33,981 nt of DNA from assembly GCA_017526725.1 (NCBI GenBank), contig JAFXRA010000356.1:1-33981 (forward strand). Direction: 5' to 3'. Position numbers and translations under genes: made by a program. The stretch comes from Candidatus Rifleibacteriota bacterium. GTDB taxonomy: Bacteria; Riflebacteria; Ozemobacteria; Ozemobacterales; Ozemobacteraceae. Positions 7,332 to 15,702 of this stretch are shown one piece after another. Position 1 is the first letter of the stretch. Every line of letters begins with the position of its first letter. The notes under the pieces were generated by a model. The model searched no databases. It was given only the letters and a program-made list of their open reading frames with translations, and had not been told where the DNA came from.

Positions 7332-9068
7332 ATGGTTTCACAACAAGGGAAGCCTCAAAGAAAAAGACTTGGCGATATTTTGGTAGAAGCCGGAGTAATT
7401 TCTGCTCAGCAACTTCAAGAAGCGCTTTCTAAACAAAAAATATTAGGTAAAAGACTTGGTAAGGTTTTAGTCGATACCGGCATTACTACAGAAGACAGCA
7501 TAGCAACAACACTAGCTGCTCAGATGAGCATACCCTACCTCAATCTCAATGAAATAACAATTACGCCGGAAGTCCTTACCACAATTCCAGACGGAATCGT
7601 CAGAAGCCATAATCTTCTGCCTGTTAAACTTGAAGGCAACAGGCTGCAGATTACGATGAGCGACCCTTTAGATGTTTTTATTATAGATGAAATTACTTTT
7701 CAAACAGGTTATGAACTAGAAATAGGCATCAGTCCTGAATCGCAAATCGAAGCAGCAATCAAGCACTACTACGGAAACAGCGAAAGTCTGCAGAATGCTG
7801 TAGACAATCTAGCTGCCGAAAGAAAAACTGAAGTATCATTAGATGAAAGTTTCTTTACCACATTCGATTTAAACGAAGAAGAACAGAATGTACCTATAAT
7901 TAACCTTGTTAACACTATTATTCAGCAGGCAATCAATGACAAAGCAAGTGATATTCATATAGAACCTGATGAAGAAGTAGTCAGAGTCCGTTACAGAATA
8001 GACGGTATCTTAAACGAATTAATGAAAGCTCCTAAAACAATTCAAAGCGAGCTTATTTCTCGTTTAAAAATTATGGCTCAGATGGATATTTCTGAAAAAC
8101 GTCTGCCTCAAGATGGCCGTATAAAGGTTAAGGTTCAAAACAAGAGTATTGACCTTCGTGTTTCTTCTTTACCAACAGTTTTTGGGGAAAAAATAGTTAT
8201 ACGTATTCTTGATAAGAGCCGCTTATCATTAACATTAGATCAGGTTGGTTTTGACGAAGACCTTCTTAAACTATTCAAAACCCTGTCTTCAGCCCCGAAT
8301 GGAATTGTTCTTATGACAGGTCCTACCGGTTCTGGTAAAACATCTACTTTGTATGCTGCAATTAATTTTGTTAAGAGTCCGGAAATCAACATTACTACAG
8401 TTGAAGACCCGGTAGAATACTTGATTCCCAGCATAAATCAAGTTCAAGTAAGATCAGAAATAGGACTTACTTTTGCTAGAACTCTTCGTTCTATTTTACG
8501 TCAAGACCCAAATGTTATTCTCATTGGTGAAATCCGTGACTTTGAAACAGCCCAGATAGCTATTGAATCAGCCTTAACAGGCCACTTAGTTTTTTCAACA
8601 CTACATACAAACGACGCCGCTTCTGCAGTTACAAGATTAATTGAAATGGGCGTAGAACCTTATCTGGTTGCTTCAGCAGTTATAGGAGTCGGTGGACAGC
8701 GTCTTGTCAGAAAAATTTGTCCATCCTGCCGAACTGCTTACGAAATAAAAGATCAGGAACATATTGATATTCTAAGAGAAAATGGATTCAATAATACAGA
8801 ACTTTATAGAGGCAAAGGCTGCTTGACCTGCCGCAAGACTGGTTATGCCGGAAGAACCGCTATACACGAAATCATGACTATCAACGATGAAATTCATGGT
8901 TTAATTCTTGATTCTGCTTCAGCAAGAGACATTAGACAGGCTGCAGTTAAATCCGGAATGAGAACAATGCGTGTAGATGGTTTGCAAAAAGCAATAAAAG
9001 GTGTAACAACCATAAAAGAAGTTCTTCGCTTAACAAGAGGTGAAGAAATAAGAAGAGTTACCTCCTAA
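7332..9068 (+). CDS. gspE: Assembly ATPase GspE/PilB
   Basis: This 578-aa protein is a complete secretion/pilus assembly ATPase. Residues 1-150 are the N1 (MshEN-like) domain that meets the inner-membrane platform. The ATPase core has Walker A GPTGSGKTST (~330-339), an Asp box (TVEDPVEY, ~356-363), Walker B LIGEIRD (~397-403) and a His box (TGHLVFSTLHT, ~416-426). Four Cys in two CxxC pairs (463/466 and 497/500) form the zinc-binding element of GspE and PilB. It hydrolyses ATP in the cytoplasm to drive addition of pilin subunits. The zinc element and lack of PilT features mark it as an extension, not a retraction, motor. An AGG lies 8 nt before the ATG. Confidence 0.96.
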   Translation: MVSQQGKPQRKRLGDILVEAGVISAQQLQEALSKQKILGKRLGKVLVDTGITTEDSIATTLAAQMSIPYLNLNEITITPEVLTTIPDGIVRSHNLLPVKLEGNRLQITMSDPLDVFIIDEITFQTGYELEIGISPESQIEAAIKHYYGNSESLQNAVDNLAAERKTEVSLDESFFTTFDLNEEEQNVPIINLVNTIIQQAINDKASDIHIEPDEEVVRVRYRIDGILNELMKAPKTIQSELISRLKIMAQMDISEKRLPQDGRIKVKVQNKSIDLRVSSLPTVFGEKIVIRILDKSRLSLTLDQVGFDEDLLKLFKTLSSAPNGIVLMTGPTGSGKTSTLYAAINFVKSPEINITTVEDPVEYLIPSINQVQVRSEIGLTFARTLRSILRQDPNVILIGEIRDFETAQIAIESALTGHLVFSTLHTNDAASAVTRLIEMGVEPYLVASAVIGVGGQRLVRKICPSCRTAYEIKDQEHIDILRENGFNNTELYRGKGCLTCRKTGYAGRTAIHEIMTINDEIHGLILDSASARDIRQAAVKSGMRTMRVDGLQKAIKGVTTIKEVLRLTRGEEIRRVTS

Positions 9069-9084
9069 AGGTTTATAACAAATA

Positions 9085-10293
9085 ATGAAGTATTCCTATA
9101 AAGCTATTGATGTTAACGGGAACGAAATAACCGGAGATTTAGAAGCCGAAAGAACCGAAGATGTAGGAACCTGGCTTTCAGATCGCGGTTATATTGTTGT
9201 CAGCATAACTCAATCAACATTAAAAAGCATTGTAGGAAACAATCATAGATATTTAAGAATAAACCAGAAGGACATGAATTTTTTCCTTATTCAGCTGTCT
9301 AATCTAATAACAGCCGGATGTCCACTTCTTATGAGTCTAACAGCTCTATATAAACAGGTTTCTAATTATCAATTAAAAGTGCTGTTGAAAGATGTTAAAG
9401 AAAAGATTGAATCAGGAAAATCTTTTTCTGATGCACTAAAAACTCACAAAGAAGTTTTCCCTTCACTTTTTATAACAATGGTTGAAGTCGGCGAAGTCGG
9501 CGGTATGCTTGGGGAAGTTTTAGAAAGATATTCTCACATTTACGATACGCTGTATCGCTTAAGCAAAAAAATCATCCAGGCAATGATATACCCGCTGTTT
9601 CTTTTAATAAGTTCTTTATTTGTTGTTGTTATGTTATTAATTTTTGTTTTCCCAAGATTTGTTGAAGGAACAAAACGAACAGGTAATGAATTACCTGGTT
9701 TAACAATGCTTGTTCTAAATATTTCCAATTTTATTACAGAACATTATTTATTATTAATTGGAATAATCGTCGGCATGGTCTTTATTTGGAAATTGCTTAT
9801 GAGCAACACTAAGTGCAAACAGGCAGTAACAGAATTTTTTACCAATCTGCCTATAATAGGAGATGTTCTAAAACAAATTCAAATAGCTCTATTTGCACGT
9901 ATTCTTGGTACACTGTTGCGCTGCGGAGTTCCAATACTTACTTCATTGCAGGCTGTAGAAAAAGCTTTAAGCAATGTTGTGTATAAAAAAGCGATGGGAG
10001 ATATTCGCGAATCGGTCAGCAGAGGCGAATCACTTTCTCAATCAATTGGGAAATATAGAAATATTTTTCCCGAAAGCATAATATTAATGACAGATGTTGG
10101 TGAACGTAGCGGCAACATGGGTGAAATGTTAGAAAAAGCCGGAAATATTTATGAAAGAGATATGGAAATGGCTTTAGAAACTGCGGTATCATTTATACAA
10201 CCAGCTTTGGTTGTGTTCTTGGCGATATTTATTGTAATTATAGCTTTATCAATGTACTTACCATTATTTGACATTGGTAAAGTTGTAGGATAA
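9085..10293 (+). CDS. gspF: Inner-membrane platform protein GspF/PilC
   Basis: The 402-aa length is typical of the family. It starts with the usual MKYSYKAIDVNGNEITGDLEA and has two homologous cytoplasmic T2SSF domains (~60-165 and ~260-360). Each contains the family pattern of a LxxLxxAGxPLLxSL-type helix (LSNLITAGCPLLMSLTAL; LGTLLRCGVPILTSLQAV) and a GExxGxxxxxL-type loop (VGEVGGMLGEVLERY; VGERSGNMGEMLEKA). Membrane segments lie at ~168-193, ~215-236 and ~365-392. It forms the platform that GspE turns or moves during pilin assembly. Its 3' end contains a candidate internal promoter for the major pseudopilin. Confidence 0.95.
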   Translation: MKYSYKAIDVNGNEITGDLEAERTEDVGTWLSDRGYIVVSITQSTLKSIVGNNHRYLRINQKDMNFFLIQLSNLITAGCPLLMSLTALYKQVSNYQLKVLLKDVKEKIESGKSFSDALKTHKEVFPSLFITMVEVGEVGGMLGEVLERYSHIYDTLYRLSKKIIQAMIYPLFLLISSLFVVVMLLIFVFPRFVEGTKRTGNELPGLTMLVLNISNFITEHYLLLIGIIVGMVFIWKLLMSNTKCKQAVTEFFTNLPIIGDVLKQIQIALFARILGTLLRCGVPILTSLQAVEKALSNVVYKKAMGDIRESVSRGESLSQSIGKYRNIFPESIILMTDVGERSGNMGEMLEKAGNIYERDMEMALETAVSFIQPALVVFLAIFIVIIALSMYLPLFDIGKVVG

Positions 10294-10296
10294 ATT
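10268..10296 (+). promoter_or_regulatory. Candidate internal promoter for the major pseudopilin
   Basis: A perfect -35 TTGACA (10268-10273) lies in the last codons of gspF and is followed after 17 nt by TAAATT (10291-10296, 4 of 6 matches). It would give a leader of about 40 nt with GGAGG before ATG 10343. Extra transcription of the major pilin would make sense, but part of the site is coding sequence and the match could be chance. Confidence 0.4.
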
Positions 10297-10342
10297 ATTA
10301 TTTTATAGTATGAAACCTATAGCTCAAATTTGTGGAGGCGAT

Positions 10343-10855
10343 ATGCGAAAAGGTTTTTCTCTAGTTGAACTATTAATTGTTGTTCTAGTAATAGGTATTT
10401 TAGTATCAATAGCTATTCCTAGATATCAGAGCATTGCTTCAATGGCACGTGCTAAGTCATGCCTTTCTAATCAAAAAGGCATAGAAAGCTTGATTTCTCT
10501 TTGGGAAGCAAAGAATTACGAGCTTGATACCGGCAAAAACCGTTGGACATGGATTGACCGTTCAGGAAATATGCGTTGGAAATATTCAAATGCATTGTTA
10601 CAGCTAAACGACACAGCAAAAGACGTAAAACTCTTTATTTGTCCTGAAGCAGCCAACAGATGGGGTTATACATGGAACGGATCTAGTTATAGATTCTATA
10701 ACACAGACAATACCTCTCTCTGGATTATCGGTTCTGACGGCAAAATGGGCGGCAGAGGCGTTGTTTGCGGTATAAGACTTGGTACAAGATGGATTGGTAT
10801 GAACGGACAAATGGGTGCAGACGGCTCTAAGGATTCTGCTCATCATTATTGGTAA
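10343..10855 (+). CDS. gspG: Major pseudopilin, GspG-like
   Basis: I choose ATG 10343 (170 aa) because GGAGG lies just upstream and the leader becomes the normal MRKG; the longer reading from 10310 has no such support. The mature protein begins FSLVELLIVVLVIGILVSIAIPRYQSIA-like, with Glu at +5 and Pro at +22, as in major pilins. It is first of the G-H-I-J-K set after gspE and gspF. The globular part has three Cys (40, 100, 142) and three N-X-S/T sequons (N89, N112, N123). The C terminus is Gly-rich and ends SKDSAHHYW. G-type subunits build the shaft of the pseudopilus. The globular domain is not obviously the standard short GspG fold, so a T4P-type major pilin is the alternative. Confidence 0.82.
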   Translation: MRKGFSLVELLIVVLVIGILVSIAIPRYQSIASMARAKSCLSNQKGIESLISLWEAKNYELDTGKNRWTWIDRSGNMRWKYSNALLQLNDTAKDVKLFICPEAANRWGYTWNGSSYRFYNTDNTSLWIIGSDGKMGGRGVVCGIRLGTRWIGMNGQMGADGSKDSAHHYW

Positions 10856-10874
10856 AAGACTATTATGCTGATTA

Positions 10875-10891
10875 GCTGCATGAAAAGCAGC
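10875..10891 (+). other. Small hairpin after the major pseudopilin gene
   Basis: GCTGC (10875-10879) and GCAGC (10887-10891) form a 5-bp stem with a 7-nt loop in the 96-nt gap between the G- and H-like genes. There is no T run, so it is not a standard terminator. It could protect the 3' end of the major pilin message or reduce read-through to the minor pilins. Confidence 0.35.
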
Positions 10892-10951
10892 CTTAAAAAG
10901 CCTGAAACGACCAATAATTTGCGTCTCCACAGACACCAGATTACTAACTAT

Positions 10952-11359
10952 ATGTTTAGAAAATCAGGCTTTACAATAATAGAAGTATTAATTGTTGTTC
11001 TTGTAATAGGAATTCTAGCAAGTGCAGCCATAGGAACCTATTCAGGTGCTATTCGAGACACAGCGCAAAGATCAGCACAAGATAAAATACAGACCTTTTT
11101 CCAATGCTGCAGAGACAGAGCCAGACTTCGTAAACTAAATGTTAAAATAGTTTATAACGAAGATGCTAAAAGTCTTGTAAACCCAGACTCTTCAACCTCT
11201 TTCCTTCATGTTCCAGATATTTATTCCAAAAGCATTCCCAAGCTTATAGAAATAAATAAAGAAGGAAAGTTTATTGTAAATGGGAAAACAATCAATAAAC
11301 TAGACCTTTTACTTATAATTCCCGGCGGAAAATTGGCGACAATCACATTTCAATTATGA
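10952..11359 (+). CDS. Minor pseudopilin, GspH-like
   Basis: Starting at ATG 10952 gives 135 aa with leader MFRKSG and mature start FTIIEVLIVVLVIGILASAA, with Glu at +5. The longer reading from 10865 would give an unlikely 35-residue leader running through a hairpin, so I reject it. No good ribosome site is visible. After the stalk comes a helix (DTAQRSAQDKIQTFFQCCRDRARLRK) and then beta strands, which fits GspH/FimT-type pilins. Position between G and I supports H. It overlaps the I-like gene by 4 nt (ATGA). Confidence 0.75.
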   Translation: MFRKSGFTIIEVLIVVLVIGILASAAIGTYSGAIRDTAQRSAQDKIQTFFQCCRDRARLRKLNVKIVYNEDAKSLVNPDSSTSFLHVPDIYSKSIPKLIEINKEGKFIVNGKTINKLDLLLIIPGGKLATITFQL

Positions 11360-11766
11360 AATTAAACAAAAAGACAATCAGTAAAAAAAATGGTTTTAGC
11401 CTTATAGAGCTTATAATATCATTATTAGTCTTAGCTGGTGGGTTGTCATTTATTTTTTCAGGCTTTGAAGTCTCCGCCAAATTGAATAACCACGCCGTAT
11501 TCGAATCAGAAGCTGCATTTTTAGCAGAAAGAGAAATTGAACTGGCAAAATCAGAATTGTTAAACGGCAAATTAAAAGCCGGCAAAGCCAGACAACTTCC
11601 GTGCCGTTTCAGATTAAAACCGGGTTGGAAACTCATAACAGTATTAACTACTCCAGATAAAGACGAAACCGTAAGACTTCAAGTAAGAGTTACACATGCA
11701 GATAGAGAACTGCAACTTGAATCTTATTTGTTTTTACCGGGGAACGAGGTGAAAAATAATGGCTAA
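11356..11766 (+). CDS. Minor pseudopilin, GspI-like (core operon)
   Basis: The 136-aa protein has leader MKLNKKTISKKNG and mature start FSLIELIISLLVLAGGL, with Glu at +5. The next helix (ESEAAFLAEREIELAKSELL) shows the Ala/Glu pattern of GspI. Unlike the I-like pilins of cassettes A, C and D, it has no Pro at mature position 19. The start overlaps the H-like stop as ATGA and the end overlaps the J-like gene by 8 nt, so the five pilins are probably made in fixed proportions by coupled translation. Confidence 0.8.
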   Translation: MKLNKKTISKKNGFSLIELIISLLVLAGGLSFIFSGFEVSAKLNNHAVFESEAAFLAEREIELAKSELLNGKLKAGKARQLPCRFRLKPGWKLITVLTTPDKDETVRLQVRVTHADRELQLESYLFLPGNEVKNNG

Positions 11767-12154
11767 AAAAGGTTTTTCACTTCTTGAAGTAACAGTATCG
11801 ATTTTTATAATGGGTTTAACCGTTACTGCTCTACTGAATATACTTAATTGGAGCAATTTAAAATACAATGCTTCGGCTAATTCCTGGAAAGAAAGAACTT
11901 GCCTGACAGAAGCCAGAGTATGGATAAGAAATCAAATTTTGACTAAAGATGAAACCAATATCACGCTAAAACTTCTGTCTCAAAGCATAAAATGCCCTTC
12001 AGGCTTTGGTTATAATGAATTAAAAGTTACCAAGCACGACAATGACACCTATTTTGTTAAAATAGGTATATTCGAAGACAGAAACAAAAATGGAATTGCA
12101 GACTCAGATGAAACAACAACCAGATTGTTCTGTTTCAGAAGGAGGACAGCATGA
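11759..12154 (+). CDS. Minor pseudopilin, GspJ-like, with an EF-hand-type loop
   Basis: The protein is 131 aa with leader MAKKG and mature start FSLLEVTVSIFIMGLTVTALL, with Glu at +5. GAGGT lies 8 nt before the ATG. By gene order (after I, before K) and the helix WKERTCLTEARVWIRNQIL it is the J subunit, though it is shorter than usual GspJ. Residues 107-118 (DRNKNGIADSDE) fit a 12-residue calcium loop with ligands at positions 1, 3, 5, 9 and 12. Calcium binding is known in GspG and GspK, so a site here is plausible. Confidence 0.75.
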   Translation: MAKKGFSLLEVTVSIFIMGLTVTALLNILNWSNLKYNASANSWKERTCLTEARVWIRNQILTKDETNITLKLLSQSIKCPSGFGYNELKVTKHDNDTYFVKIGIFEDRNKNGIADSDETTTRLFCFRRRTA

Positions 12155-12558
12155 ACAAGAGAGGCTTTAGTATTTACTTAACTTTTCTAGTTACAACTAT
12201 AGTATTTCTGCTAGTAACCAGCAGCCAGGAAATAAGCGTTTTAACTTTGGATATAAGCAGGTCAGACGCTATTGATGTTATTGCTTTTCATGCTGCAGAC
12301 GGAGGTCTTGAAAGAGGTATAGCAAAACTAAGGCAAAACTATAAGCCTTTTTCCTATTCTTACACATCAGAACTCAAACCAAACCGCAAAATCAGAGTCA
12401 ATATAACAGCAGCCAAAAACAACAAATTAATGAATATATATTCTGAAGCAATTCTTATGGAAGGGAATAAAGAAGTTTCCCGCCGCACTCTTACCAGATT
12501 AAACATTGCAAATAACAGCGGTCGAAAAGACTGCGGCAGATTTACGGAGGAAATATGA
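12151..12558 (+). CDS. Minor pilin, GspK/PilX-like (small, core operon)
   Basis: This 135-aa protein starts MNKRG and then FSIYLTFLVTTIVFLLVTSS, without Glu at +5, as in GspK and PilX. The following helix (FHAADGGLERGIAKLRQNY) carries the AxxGxExG-like pattern of PilX N-terminal domains. It is much shorter than standard GspK (~300 aa) and lacks room for its two large globular lobes. GGAGG lies 5 nt upstream. Both ends overlap neighbours by ATGA. The small size contrasts with the giant K-like proteins of cassettes A and D, which may supply the missing domains. Confidence 0.78.
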   Translation: MNKRGFSIYLTFLVTTIVFLLVTSSQEISVLTLDISRSDAIDVIAFHAADGGLERGIAKLRQNYKPFSYSYTSELKPNRKIRVNITAAKNNKLMNIYSEAILMEGNKEVSRRTLTRLNIANNSGRKDCGRFTEEI

Positions 12559-14261
12559 CAAAAAAACTCAATCCAGGTTTATATGCAACCATAGATATAG
12601 GAACAAAATCCGTAAAAGCCGTTGTAATTGAAGTTAACGATAAAAGCAAAAGATTATTAAATGCTGAAAGCATTGAGTTAGCTGCTTTTGATACATTTAC
12701 AAACGAAGATGATTATAAAAAACAAATTACAGACAGCATTTCAAAACTAGTAGAAAAATTAGATTTAACGAAATGCCAAAAAGTTATTTCCCTGTTTTAT
12801 AATCGAGAATTTCAAGTCAAACTGATTGACTTTCCAAATAACGTTAAATTAGAGCAATTAAATCAAATGCTCTTTTGGGAAGCCAAGAAACTTTTATCTT
12901 CTCATTATAAAGAAAAAGAGTTTTCTTATTCATACTGCATAACCAGAGGCAATCCTCTTTCAGTAGTATTAGCAGTAGTTCCTCAAACACTGCTGGATGC
13001 ACATTTGAAACTTTTTGAAAATACAGGTATTACACCCACTTCTGTCTATACTGACGTATTTTCTTCATTGGCTTTGCAGCCGATTATCGATATAGCGGGT
13101 CTTCCTGCCTTATCTATTGTTAATTTCGGTCATTCAGGAACCCATTTGAATATATTTTCTGCAGGCAAACTGAAATTTTATCGTTTTATCCCTACTGGAA
13201 CCGCCGAAATGTCTAATCCACCACGAGAAAACGAACTTGAAGTTTATTCACAAAAAATTCGTTTCAGTTTTGATTACTTTAGAGCTGTCAGCAAACTAAC
13301 CCAGGTAGATGCATTATTCTTTATGGGCGGAGGAAGTGCTATTCCAAATGTCTTGAATTTTGAACAAAACTACTTTTCTCCAACCAAAATCAATGCATTA
13401 GACGTCTCTTCAGAAATAGATATAAGTCCTATTATTTCTGTAAGTTTTAACGAAGAAGTCAATACAGAAAACTCTCTTAAACTCTTGCCTTTTGTTCCTG
13501 CCATAGGAGGCTGTCTAGCTGATTTTAGAGAAGATTCAGACAACTTAGACCTATTAACTTTATTAAAAAACAAAGAAAAGGAAAAAAGATTAGCCAAACT
13601 CGCTCAGACTATTCCATTATTTGTTGGAATAATTGCTCTGCTTATAGGTTTATCTTTTATTTATTTCCTATATACAAATAAAAAAGAAAAACTAGATAAT
13701 CTCACGATAGAAAAAAATTCTATACAATCACAAATAGAGATAAATGATACCAAAATCAGCTCTCTAAGCTCTCAGAAATCTAAATATAGAATTAAGCTTA
13801 ATCCACAATCTATGAAGCTTGTAAAGCCTATTATCAGCAGTAAATATCAGATAAGCAACCTTTTTATTCGAGCAATGAGCGTAAGACCTAAGGAAATGAA
13901 ATTAGAAAACATTCTGATTCGTAATAGAAGCGAAGCTGAACAAATCACCTTAAAGACTGAAGATAATGACGAAAATCTTAATTCTGGTATGGAGCAGGAA
14001 AAAACTTCGCCATATTTAAGTCAGTTCAGCTCAGAAATTAACGAAGAACAGATTAAGGAAGACATTAGCGGGAATATAGCAATAATACATGGCTATGCAG
14101 ACAATCAGGAACAGGTCAGCAGATTTTCCGAAAGTCTGAATACCCAATCTACCGATAAAATTGGCAGAGTCATTCCTAAGGTATTAAAACGCTATATAAG
14201 CATCAATATGAGGAAAACCAGAGACAGAAGAATAGAATTTTTACTGAAAGGAGAGTTGTGA
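12555..14261 (+). CDS. GspL-like PilM-PilN fusion protein
   Basis: The 568-aa protein joins two modules. Residues 1-~345 form a PilM-like actin-fold domain with phosphate-1 motif IDIGTKSVK (~13-21) and a Gly-rich FMGGGSAIPN loop (~256-265). A membrane segment at ~352-374 is followed by a coiled coil and a periplasmic region to 568, the layout of PilN. GspL of type II systems has the same fused order, but classical GspL has lost the actin-type nucleotide motif that is kept here. It should link the cytoplasmic motor to the periplasm, partnered by the next gene. GGAGG precedes the ATG; the stop TGA overlaps the next start. Confidence 0.85.
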   Translation: MTKKLNPGLYATIDIGTKSVKAVVIEVNDKSKRLLNAESIELAAFDTFTNEDDYKKQITDSISKLVEKLDLTKCQKVISLFYNREFQVKLIDFPNNVKLEQLNQMLFWEAKKLLSSHYKEKEFSYSYCITRGNPLSVVLAVVPQTLLDAHLKLFENTGITPTSVYTDVFSSLALQPIIDIAGLPALSIVNFGHSGTHLNIFSAGKLKFYRFIPTGTAEMSNPPRENELEVYSQKIRFSFDYFRAVSKLTQVDALFFMGGGSAIPNVLNFEQNYFSPTKINALDVSSEIDISPIISVSFNEEVNTENSLKLLPFVPAIGGCLADFREDSDNLDLLTLLKNKEKEKRLAKLAQTIPLFVGIIALLIGLSFIYFLYTNKKEKLDNLTIEKNSIQSQIEINDTKISSLSSQKSKYRIKLNPQSMKLVKPIISSKYQISNLFIRAMSVRPKEMKLENILIRNRSEAEQITLKTEDNDENLNSGMEQEKTSPYLSQFSSEINEEQIKEDISGNIAIIHGYADNQEQVSRFSESLNTQSTDKIGRVIPKVLKRYISINMRKTRDRRIEFLLKGEL

Positions 14262-14902
14262 TGAACAAAATACTAACGAATGTTTTATTTATGATAATAG
14301 CAGTAGTAATTATTGTTGTTCTTGGCAATCTCTTCTTTATTTCAACTCTGGATAATAAAATACTCCAGATAGAATCAGATATTGTTGATCAAAGAACAAA
14401 AGTTGAAAGTCAAAAAAATGAAATAGAAACCTTATCAAGTGAAAAATCAGATTCTAATTCACCTAGAGTTCTTTCTATCGGAGAAGAAGGGCAAGTAATG
14501 AAACACTTCTTGAATTCCGAAAATTATGAAAGCCCTCTCTTTATTAATACATTTGACTTGTTCGCTTCATATTATTATAAACCCGAAAGTGCTGATGATA
14601 ATGCAAATATTGATATTAATCAGCCCCAACAGATGAATTCGGGTAAAGCAACAGAAAATACTCCGGTCTTAGACGATAATGGTATGCCTGTCGACGCTTA
14701 TGCAGAAGCCGATGATGAATGGAAAGGCATAGAAATTCTTCCAATAAAAATTACATTTAGTCAAAAACCGGAAGATATGGGTAAAACTTTAAAACTTCTG
14801 CAAAACTTGCCAGTAAATGCAGTTAGAGCAGCAGATTTCGTGTTCGGGAAAAAATTTATAAGAGGAACAATAATACTGGCTTTTCCTCTTAATGAACAAT
14901 AA
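14261..14902 (+). CDS. PilO/GspM-like inner-membrane protein
   Basis: ATG 14261 is chosen over GTG 14258 because AAAGGAG lies 7 nt upstream; the protein is 213 aa. It has a short cytoplasmic start, one membrane helix (~7-28), a coiled coil (~30-65; IESDIVDQRTKVESQKNEIE) and a periplasmic domain ending in strands such as EILPIKITFSQKPEDM and KFIRGTIILAF. This is the PilO/GspM layout, and PilO pairs with PilN through coiled coil and periplasmic domain. Its place directly after the L-like gene supports this. The start overlaps the upstream stop as TGATG. Confidence 0.8.
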   Translation: MNKILTNVLFMIIAVVIIVVLGNLFFISTLDNKILQIESDIVDQRTKVESQKNEIETLSSEKSDSNSPRVLSIGEEGQVMKHFLNSENYESPLFINTFDLFASYYYKPESADDNANIDINQPQQMNSGKATENTPVLDDNGMPVDAYAEADDEWKGIEILPIKITFSQKPEDMGKTLKLLQNLPVNAVRAADFVFGKKFIRGTIILAFPLNEQ

Positions 14903-14928
14903 ATCAACTTGGCTTATTGGAGAAATCA

Positions 14929-15687
14929 ATGAATACAGGAAAAGAAACATGGAAATGGGGCGTAGTAGTCTTATTACTAGCCGTTTTTTTAATAACAGCA
15001 AACCAGGCCTATCAGCACATTGCCAATCAAGAAGACTTTGAAGCACCAGATGACTATCTAAAAGGTGATTCTTGGGATTTAGAGCATGGTGGAGGACCTG
15101 GAGCCGGTCAGCCAATACAGATAACTAATGATTATAATAGAAGCCAGACAACACCCGCTCCAGTAGGAACTTCGAATTCAGAATTGAGCAACAGTTCAAC
15201 TGGTCAGGAACCAATAGTATTAGATGATAATGTTAATTGGAACCAAAGCGATTCAGACAGTAATCAAGCGCCCAAAAGTGCTGATTCTACTGTAAAGAAT
15301 CAAAAACAAAACAACAATACTCAGTCTGGAATGTATGAAATATTCTCTACCCCTTCAGTAAAGGAAACAACTCCTTCTTCTTCTGAAGAAAAAGCTAAAG
15401 AAAATCCTGCTTCTAATAATACAGAAACAAAACAGGGATCAGTTCCAGAACCAGCAAAACAAGAAGTTCCAACCGAAGAAAAAACTTCTGAAGCAATTCC
15501 TGCTGAAACCCCTGCTGTTTCTACAGCAGAACCGCCTGCAGAAGCACCAGTAAATAATCAAACCCCAATTACCGCAGAAGTTCCAGCAGAAGCTCCAACC
15601 GTAGTTCCTGCTGAAGTTCCAGCACAGCCTGCTAATGAAACAAAAACGAATTCAGAACCAGCTGCTGAAGCTACTTCTGCACAATAA
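14929..15687 (+). CDS. Membrane-anchored Pro/Ala/Glu-rich protein, possible PilP/GspC substitute
   Basis: TTGGAGAA sits 5 nt before ATG 14929, giving 252 aa. One membrane helix (residues ~11-28) follows a short cytoplasmic end; everything after it should be periplasmic. That part is low-complexity: Ser/Asn/Gln-rich up to ~160, then Pro/Ala/Glu repeats (AEVPAEAPTVVPAEVPAQP) to the C terminus. No folded beta domain of PilP or HR/PDZ domain of GspC is visible. Its position after M and the single anchor suggest it could span the periplasm toward a secretin, but only the layout supports this. A TolA/TonB-like spacer is another possibility. Confidence 0.6.
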   Translation: MNTGKETWKWGVVVLLLAVFLITANQAYQHIANQEDFEAPDDYLKGDSWDLEHGGGPGAGQPIQITNDYNRSQTTPAPVGTSNSELSNSSTGQEPIVLDDNVNWNQSDSDSNQAPKSADSTVKNQKQNNNTQSGMYEIFSTPSVKETTPSSSEEKAKENPASNNTETKQGSVPEPAKQEVPTEEKTSEAIPAETPAVSTAEPPAEAPVNNQTPITAEVPAEAPTVVPAEVPAQPANETKTNSEPAAEATSAQ

Positions 15688-15702
15688 AGGCTTATTTTTA
15701 TA

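Noticed and set aside
7332..9068. Retraction ATPase PilT
   Set aside because: Length, the N1 domain and the two CxxC pairs fit GspE/PilB, not PilT.
10865..10951. Longer N terminus for the H-like pilin
   Set aside because: It would give a 35-residue prepilin leader and read through a hairpin; ATG 10952 gives a normal leader.
15480..15690. Repeat array in the Pro/Ala/Glu-rich gene as a CRISPR or DNA repeat
   Set aside because: The repetition is irregular and keeps the reading frame, so it is protein low complexity rather than a DNA element.
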